This document shows positions 6,189-10,942 of a stretch of 10,942 bases of DNA, in pieces. The first letter of the stretch is position 1. Each line of letters opens with the position of its first letter. This DNA is from CAYLLT01 sp964591605 (GTDB lineage Bacteria; Planctomycetota; Phycisphaerae; UBA1845; PWPN01), in assembly GCA_964591605.1 (NCBI GenBank), contig CAZQEN010000273.1, positions 1-10,942 on the forward strand, given 5' to 3'. A program made the position numbers and the translations under genes. Below the pieces are notes generated by a model. The model did no database searches. It was not told where the DNA came from and was given only the letters and a program-made list of their open reading frames with translations.

Positions 6189-7556
6189 GTGCTGGGCCGC
6201 GCTGCCATGGGTCTCCTGTTCGGCTGTCTTGTCACCGGCTGCGCGCATCCGCGAGGTGACTGGCACAGCGTCGCCGCTCACGGCGCCGCCGGCAAAGGCC
6301 AAGCACTCGAAACGCAGGCACTCCAATCCGCCATCGACGCCGCCAGCGCCGCCGGCGGCGGCACCGTCTACTTCCCCCCCGGCCGCTACCTCTCCGGCAC
6401 GCTCGTCCTCAGGAGCCGCGTCACGCTCTGGCTCGACGCCGGGGCCACGCTCCTGGGAAGCACGGTTCTGAGCGACTACCCCGAGATGATCCCCGCCCTC
6501 CGCTCCTACACCGACAACTACACCCGCCGCAGCCTGCTCTACGGCGAGAACCTCGAATCCGTGGCCATCCGCGGCGGCGGCACGATCGACGGCCAGGGCG
6601 CGGCCTTCAAAGGCCCCTACCTGCTGCGTCCCTATCTCGTCCGTGTGATCACCTCGCGCGGGATCACCGTCGAGAACATCACGCTCCGCGACTCGCCCAT
6701 GTGGGTGCAGCATTACCTCGCCTGCGAGAACCTGCTCATTCGCGGGATCCGCGTCGAGAGCCGCTGCAATCACAACAACGACGGCATCGACATCGACGGC
6801 TGCCGCAACGTCCGCATCAGCGACTGCGACATCAGCTCCGGGGACGATGCGATCGTGCTCAAAAGCACCTCGCAGCACCCCTGCGACAACGTCGCGGTTA
6901 CCAACTGCGTCCTCAGCACCGACTGCAACGGGATCAAGCTCGGCACCGAATCCAACGGCGGCTTCCGCAACATCGCGATCAGCAACTGCACGCTGTACGA
7001 CGTGAACATCGCCGGCCTGGCACTCGAGATGGTCGATGGCGGCACGCTGGAGAACGTCACCGCGACGAATCTGACGATGCAGAACGTGGCCACGCCGATC
7101 TTTGTCCGCCTGGGCAACCGCGCCCGACCGTTCAAGGAAGAGATGGCCAGACCGGGCGTCGGCGCGCTGCGCCGCGTCGTCATCAGCAATGTCGTCGCTA
7201 GCGGCGCCAAGCCGATCGGCTGCTCGGTCACCGGGCTGCCCGGCCACCCCGTGCAGGACGTGACGCTCCGCGACATCCGCATCGAGCACGCCGGCGGTGT
7301 CGGCCCGGCCGCCGCGACGCGCCCCGTCCCCGAGCGCGAAGACGCCTACCCAGAGTCCTCCATGTTCGGCACGCTTCCCGCCTCCGGCTTCTACTGCCGT
7401 CACGTGCGCGGCCTGGTCCTGGACAACATCCGCGTGAACTCCGTCAAGCCCGATGCCCGACCCGGTCTCGTCTGCGACGACGTGGAAGACCTGCACGTCT
7501 CCCGCTCCCGCGTCAACGATCGCCCCTTCGATCTCACGGCAGGCAGCACCCCGTAG
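6189..7556 (+). CDS. GH28 family polygalacturonase-like putative lipoprotein
   Basis: A 455-residue protein if read from GTG 6189. That start gives MLGRAAMGLLFGCLVTGC, a short lipoprotein signal with lipobox LVTGC and modified Cys18. ATG 6207 would leave too short a leader, and longer readings run through the 6106-6181 inverted repeat. No good Shine-Dalgarno is visible, so the start is the weakest point. The mature part opens with the pectate-lyase-superfamily pattern LQSAIDAASAAGGGTVYFPPG, then a right-handed beta-helix. The GH28 catalytic area is visible as NNDGIDIDG (195-203) and SGDDAIVLKS (216-225), giving candidate Asp197, Asp218 and Asp219. The usual GHG motif is replaced by NGIKLGTES, as happens in many bacterial relatives. 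It should hydrolyse galacturonate or a related linkage at the cell surface. It converges with the metallohydrolase gene, with 15 bp between stops. Confidence 0.88.
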   Translation: MLGRAAMGLLFGCLVTGCAHPRGDWHSVAAHGAAGKGQALETQALQSAIDAASAAGGGTVYFPPGRYLSGTLVLRSRVTLWLDAGATLLGSTVLSDYPEMIPALRSYTDNYTRRSLLYGENLESVAIRGGGTIDGQGAAFKGPYLLRPYLVRVITSRGITVENITLRDSPMWVQHYLACENLLIRGIRVESRCNHNNDGIDIDGCRNVRISDCDISSGDDAIVLKSTSQHPCDNVAVTNCVLSTDCNGIKLGTESNGGFRNIAISNCTLYDVNIAGLALEMVDGGTLENVTATNLTMQNVATPIFVRLGNRARPFKEEMARPGVGALRRVVISNVVASGAKPIGCSVTGLPGHPVQDVTLRDIRIEHAGGVGPAAATRPVPEREDAYPESSMFGTLPASGFYCRHVRGLVLDNIRVNSVKPDARPGLVCDDVEDLHVSRSRVNDRPFDLTAGSTP

Positions 7557-7571
7557 ATCCTGCCGGGCGGG

Positions 7572-9251
7572 TCAGTCGCCCCACAGCGCTCGCGCTTTCT
7601 CCGCGATGCTTTCGTAGACGGCCCGCGCTTCGCGGTAGATCGCCTGCGTCTCCTCGCGGGCCTGCTCGGTGGGGTAGCGGTCGGGTTCCTGGCTGATCTT
7701 CTGGATGCGGTCGAGCCAGGCGAGCATGTACTCGGCATCTTTGCGGAAAGCGATCGGCTTGTCGTCGACGGTGATGTACACCGGACCCGTGTGCGCCTGA
7801 TGCAGCGTGCCGTCGGCCACGCGGAAGAAGGCCCGCGCCGCGACCCAGCCGCTGCGCTGCGGCGTCAGGTCAACCCGCCTGCCCTCAACCCGCGGAAACC
7901 CGTGCTGCGGGGGATCAGCGGCCACGTCCGTTTCCGAGATGACCCGCCCGTTGTGGATCACTTCGAGCGACTCGACCGGCTGGATGCTCTCCAGGCGAAC
8001 GTTGACCGCGAGCGACTCACCCCCCGTCTTCCACTTGAGGCTGGACCCGACCTCTGCGCCATTCACCGTCAGAAACAGCATCGGCCCCGTCGTCGCGAAC
8101 GTGCGGCCGGCCCGAATCGCGCTCAGGTAGCTCTCTTCTGTGAGCGGCCCATCCAGTTTCGCGTACGTCCGGCTGTGGCCCGTCGGCACGGGCATCACGC
8201 CGATCGCCGAGCCCCCCGTCGCACTGAGCCGAAAGCCGCAGTTGAGCCAATGGTAATAGAGCAGGTTCGTGCGGTGGAGCATCTCGCTGGCCCCCCAGTC
8301 GCGCGGCTCGTCCTCCAGTTCCGGCCCGATCATGCCCCAGCCCATGCGGAAGGTCTTGTCGCGGTGGTAGTGGTTGTGACAGAGCTGCATCGAGTCAAAC
8401 AGACCCAGGGCGACGCCGACCACGTTCTCCGCCCACATCGCCTTGTCGAGATCGATCAGACCGCCGGGCGACGTCCGGCGGGCCGTGCGGCACAGCGCGG
8501 CGTTCGACGGATAGGCGCGGTGGAGCCGCTTGACGCCCGGCACATACACCGGCCGGGTGAGCCCGAAGATCAGCGGCGCGCCCACCGACGCCCACGGCCG
8601 GCCGTCCGCCTGCTCGATCCGCTCGATCTCCTCATTGCGGAGGGTCACCCAATGCGTCTGGTCCGCCCGAACGCCCGGCCCCTCCGGCCAGTCGGGCCAC
8701 TGCTCGATGTTGTCGTTCCAGTAGCTCAGCACCGGCACGAAGTTCACATCATCGGCGAGCGCCATCAGCTTCAGCACGCGGATATCGGCCTCGAGGCGCT
8801 TCGGCTCAGTCAGCCGGCGATTCTCATGGATGAAATGCACGTGCATGTCGGCCGAGTACCAGCCCCGCTGGCGCATGTCGATCCAGCGCTTCAACTCGAT
8901 GGTGATCTCCTGCGACGGTCCCTGCCCGACCGTGATGGGTTCGTCCACGCTGATGTACTCTTTGCCGCGCTCGACATGCACGACGGCCGGGCCCGGCGGT
9001 ACCGGGATGCTGAACTGCCCGTCGCACGCGAAACTGCGGTCGCGCTCGTACGGCGCACAGGATGAATCGCTCGGCCGGAAGAGGCGTTTCCCGCCGGCCT
9101 CCACCCAGGCGCGGCAGGGCAGCAGTTCCTGCGACCCGTGCTCGCGGACGCGCACGTTCAGAACGGTTTCCGCCGCCAAACATGCCGGCGGCGCGAGGAA
9201 TCCCCCCGCCAGAAGCATCACCGCACTCAGTCTGGTTGTCATTGAGGGCAT
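7572..9251 (-). CDS. CehA/McbA family metallohydrolase, exported
   Basis: A 559-residue protein from ATG 9251 (ATG 9242 and GTG 9278 are in-frame alternatives; none has a clear Shine-Dalgarno). The N-terminus is a signal peptide (TTRLSAVMLLAGGFLAPPACLA). Residues about 28-120 form a beta-rich domain. The metallohydrolase domain begins RWIDMRQRGWYSADMHVHF, with the HxH pair at His137 and His139 that binds metal in PHP/CehA-type enzymes. The later block NCGFRLSATGGSAIGV, then PVPTGHSRTY, is a strong family marker. CehA and McbA are known for carbaryl hydrolysis, but most relatives have no known substrate. A polysaccharide-linked ester or phosphoester role is inferred only from the neighbours. 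The gene shares the W-[IV]-D-M-x-x-RGWYS-x-D-x-HVH signature with the divergent gene at 9479, so the two are probably diverged relatives. Confidence 0.85.
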   Translation of the reverse strand: MPSMTTRLSAVMLLAGGFLAPPACLAAETVLNVRVREHGSQELLPCRAWVEAGGKRLFRPSDSSCAPYERDRSFACDGQFSIPVPPGPAVVHVERGKEYISVDEPITVGQGPSQEITIELKRWIDMRQRGWYSADMHVHFIHENRRLTEPKRLEADIRVLKLMALADDVNFVPVLSYWNDNIEQWPDWPEGPGVRADQTHWVTLRNEEIERIEQADGRPWASVGAPLIFGLTRPVYVPGVKRLHRAYPSNAALCRTARRTSPGGLIDLDKAMWAENVVGVALGLFDSMQLCHNHYHRDKTFRMGWGMIGPELEDEPRDWGASEMLHRTNLLYYHWLNCGFRLSATGGSAIGVMPVPTGHSRTYAKLDGPLTEESYLSAIRAGRTFATTGPMLFLTVNGAEVGSSLKWKTGGESLAVNVRLESIQPVESLEVIHNGRVISETDVAADPPQHGFPRVEGRRVDLTPQRSGWVAARAFFRVADGTLHQAHTGPVYITVDDKPIAFRKDAEYMLAWLDRIQKISQEPDRYPTEQAREETQAIYREARAVYESIAEKARALWGD

Positions 9252-9311
9252 ATACGGGACAATACGCAGGTTGATCACGGCCCGTCAAGAAGCGGCGGCG
9301 TGAAAGATGGC

Positions 9312-9395
9312 GGGTGGTATGGGTCCCGGCGCGCCGGGATACTCGCTGCCCGTGTTTCATGCGCACGGGCAATGAGTACATTGCCCATGCCACCC
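9312..9395. repeat. 84-bp nested palindromic element between divergent metallohydrolase genes
   Basis: The ends are inverted repeats: GGGTGGTATGGG (9312-9323) against CCCATGCCACCC (9384-9395), 11 Watson-Crick pairs and one G-T pair. Inside lie a perfect 16-bp palindrome TCCCGGCGCGCCGGGA (9324-9339), a hairpin TGCCCGTG/CACGGGCA (9347-9354 with 9364-9371, 9-nt loop), and a second one GGGCAATG/CATTGCCC (9367-9374 with 9379-9386, 4-nt loop). The last two overlap and exclude each other. The whole could fold as a branched structure closed by the outer stem. It resembles a REP/BIME-like or very small non-autonomous mobile element. The rest of the 227-bp gap (9252-9311 and 9396-9478) shows no feature I can support except the ribosome site before 9479. 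Confidence 0.8.
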
Positions 9396-9478
9396 AGGGC
9401 AGACTCTTCTGCGCTCCTGCTCAGCATGGGGGACCGGTTTGGAGCGGCTGAACGCTCGACAGACGGGAAGGTGCACCA

Positions 9479-10942
9479 GTGAGAAGATCCGAAGGCCTGA
9501 AAGCGGCGTTGGGTGTGTGCGCGGTCGCGGTGTCTTTCGCGACAGTGGATGTGGTTTCCGGGCAGACGACGCGTCCCTCGCCAGGCACGACCGGCAAGCT
9601 ACTGGAGGCTTTGACACCGTCCAGGGCGTACCTCTTCGATGCCTCCGCACAGGCGCAGCTCGACACGCTGTCGCGCGAGCTGCGCGAGCTGGACGCGCGG
9701 GAGAAGAAGGCGGCCGACCCGGCCGAGCGGCGGAGCATCGCTGCGGGGCACGAGGCCCTGCGCGACCGGCTGATCCGCCTGGCCGAGGGCTGCCCGCATC
9801 GGCTGAGCGTGAAGCTCGACGGCCGACGCGCCCTCGCTGAACCGCGCGAACCCATCACGCTGCCGGGTGACGCGGGAGCGATGCTCCTGTGCATCGACGC
9901 CGGCGCGGGTGAGGTGCACACCGTTCGCACGGAATACGACCTCTCCCGGCAGCGTGAGCCGATTCCGCTCGACGTGCCGCGGTCCGGAACGACGTGGGCA
10001 GTTCTCCAACTCACCGGCGCATCGGGCGGGGTCCACTCGCTCACGCTCGAGCTGCGCCGTCCCGGGGGCGAGCCCATCCCGCTGATCGTGTCTGTGACGG
10101 CGCCGCAGCCGGCGCATCTGGCGTTCAAGGCCGTCGATGCGGACACCGGCGAGCCGCTGCCCGTCATGCTCGAGATGGTATGGAAGACCGACGGCCAGGT
10201 GCGCCGGCCGTCGAATGCCGTGGATCTCTCCCCGCAGTTCGAGTTCCTCGGACGCGTGCCGGGGCCGCGGCCGGGGAAGCTGCCCGGCAAGCTGGCCAAC
10301 CGCCACTGGTGGTGCGTGCCCGGGCCGTTCGACATGCCCATTCCGCCGGGCGAATGGCAGATCGTCGTGCGGCACGGCCTCGAGTTTCTGCCCGTCTTCG
10401 ACGAGTTCACGGCCCGCGCGGGCGAGGCGATCGAGAAGACGTACCGGCTGAAGCGATGGGTGGACATGCCCGCCCGCGGCTGGTACTCGGGCGACGGGCA
10501 CGTGCATTCCCAGCTCACCAGCGACCGCGACGCCCAGCGCCTGCTCGCGTGGGCCCAGGCCGAGGACACGCACGTCGTCAACGTGCTCAAGATGAGCGAC
10601 GTGTACCGTGCGTGGTTCGAGCTGCGCGGGTTCGGCCCCGACTATCGCGTGCGCGAGGGCGACTATTGCGTCGTTCCCGGCCAGGAGTGCCCGCGCACGC
10701 ACTCCGACGGGTTCGGCCACACGCTGTCGTGGAACACGAAGCGCTACGTCCGCAACGTCGCCGAGTACTGGCTCTACGACCGCGTGGCGGACGCCGTACA
10801 CGAGCAGGGCGGGCTCTTCGGCTTCGCCCACACCTACATCCTGCATCCGTACATCCGCCGCGGGATGAGCCTGATCTCCACCAGGCCGCGCGTCGATCTG
10901 GCCGAGATCATGCAGGTGGCGACGATGGGCACTGAGTTCTAC
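9479..10942 (+). CDS. CehA/McbA-like metallohydrolase, exported, 3' end outside window
   Basis: An open frame of 488 codons from GTG 9479 to the last base, with no stop. GGGAAGGTG (9465-9473) provides a ribosome site. The N-terminus MRRSEGLKAALGVCAVAVSF with a following SGQTT is a signal peptide. A charged, probably coiled segment spans about 45-110 (many E, R, K). Beta-rich domains follow, including AHLAFKAVDADTGEPLPV, a carboxypeptidase-regulatory-like opening, and VPGPFDMPIPPGEWQIVV. The metallohydrolase domain starts RWVDMPARGWYSGDGHVHS with His341 and His343; further candidate ligands are Glu403, His414, and His451/His456 in GFAHTYILHPY. The signature is shared with the neighbouring gene at 7572-9251, but the N-terminal architecture is larger. 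The substrate is unknown. It is divergent from its relative, so the gap 9252-9478 should hold both promoters. Truncated here by the window edge, not by a stop. Confidence 0.85.
   Translation, partial: MRRSEGLKAALGVCAVAVSFATVDVVSGQTTRPSPGTTGKLLEALTPSRAYLFDASAQAQLDTLSRELRELDAREKKAADPAERRSIAAGHEALRDRLIRLAEGCPHRLSVKLDGRRALAEPREPITLPGDAGAMLLCIDAGAGEVHTVRTEYDLSRQREPIPLDVPRSGTTWAVLQLTGASGGVHSLTLELRRPGGEPIPLIVSVTAPQPAHLAFKAVDADTGEPLPVMLEMVWKTDGQVRRPSNAVDLSPQFEFLGRVPGPRPGKLPGKLANRHWWCVPGPFDMPIPPGEWQIVVRHGLEFLPVFDEFTARAGEAIEKTYRLKRWVDMPARGWYSGDGHVHSQLTSDRDAQRLLAWAQAEDTHVVNVLKMSDVYRAWFELRGFGPDYRVREGDYCVVPGQECPRTHSDGFGHTLSWNTKRYVRNVAEYWLYDRVADAVHEQGGLFGFAHTYILHPYIRRGMSLISTRPRVDLAEIMQVATMGTEFY

Noticed and set aside
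6018..7496. Minus-strand open frame of 492 codons antisense to the GH28 gene
   Set aside because: Composition is typical of reverse-frame translation of a GC-rich gene (V, A, D, G rich) and it crosses the palindrome cluster.
7557..7571. Bidirectional terminator between the convergent GH28 and metallohydrolase genes
   Set aside because: The gap is only 15 bp and I see no convincing hairpin with a T-run on either strand.
7791..9065. Plus-strand open frame of 424 codons antisense to the CehA/McbA gene
   Set aside because: Arginine/alanine/proline/histidine-rich shadow without domains; the minus-strand protein is clearly a family member over the same span.
9300..9482. Small plus-strand open frame of 60 codons between the two metallohydrolase genes
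   Set aside because: It consists mainly of the nested palindromic element, has no ribosome site and overlaps the start of the 9479 gene.

Overview
The window is a high-GC, densely coded bacterial stretch. It most likely comes from a planctomycete or a relative in the Planctomycetota/Verrucomicrobiota group. This rests on gene content and is an inference: exported Gfo/Idh/MocA-type oxidoreductases with a Tat signal, CehA/McbA-type metallohydrolases, large secreted glycosidase-like proteins and a GH28 enzyme, with palindromic repeats in the gaps. No rRNA, tRNA or universal marker gene is present to confirm it.

Layout. Positions 1-201 (+) are the C-terminal end of a Gfo/Idh/MocA oxidoreductase. 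Positions 254-2350 (+) encode a large secreted glycoside-hydrolase-like protein of uncertain specificity. On the minus strand, 2430-2874 is a compact type II toxin-antitoxin pair (RelE/ParE-like toxin and a small antitoxin, overlapping by 8 bp). Further upstream on that strand, 2963-4499 is a split UxaA-type sugar-acid dehydratase: a SAF-domain small subunit and a catalytic large subunit, also overlapping by 8 bp. A 185-bp divergent gap holds short ACAACGGAC repeats and a large imperfect hairpin. Positions 4685-6028 (+) are a complete Tat-exported Gfo/Idh/MocA oxidoreductase. A cluster of strong palindromes (6062-6181) separates it from a GH28 polygalacturonase-like putative lipoprotein (6189-7556, +). 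A CehA/McbA-type metallohydrolase (7572-9251, -) converges on the GH28 gene. A 227-bp gap with an unusual nested palindromic element (9312-9395) follows. A second, divergent CehA/McbA-like gene then starts with GTG at 9479 and runs off the window end in an open frame.

How the genes may work together (inference). GH28 enzymes release galacturonate from pectin. UxaA-type dehydratases dehydrate sugar acids such as D-altronate, a step in the isomerase route of galacturonate use. Gfo/Idh/MocA proteins oxidise or rearrange sugars. The secreted GH-like protein and the two exported metallohydrolases may act on other linkages or decorations of the same acidic polysaccharide. The region therefore reads as a small pectin- or uronate-polysaccharide utilisation cluster, interrupted by a toxin-antitoxin module and by repeat elements. 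No transporter, SusC/D pair, sulfatase or regulator is visible in the window, so the system is incomplete here.
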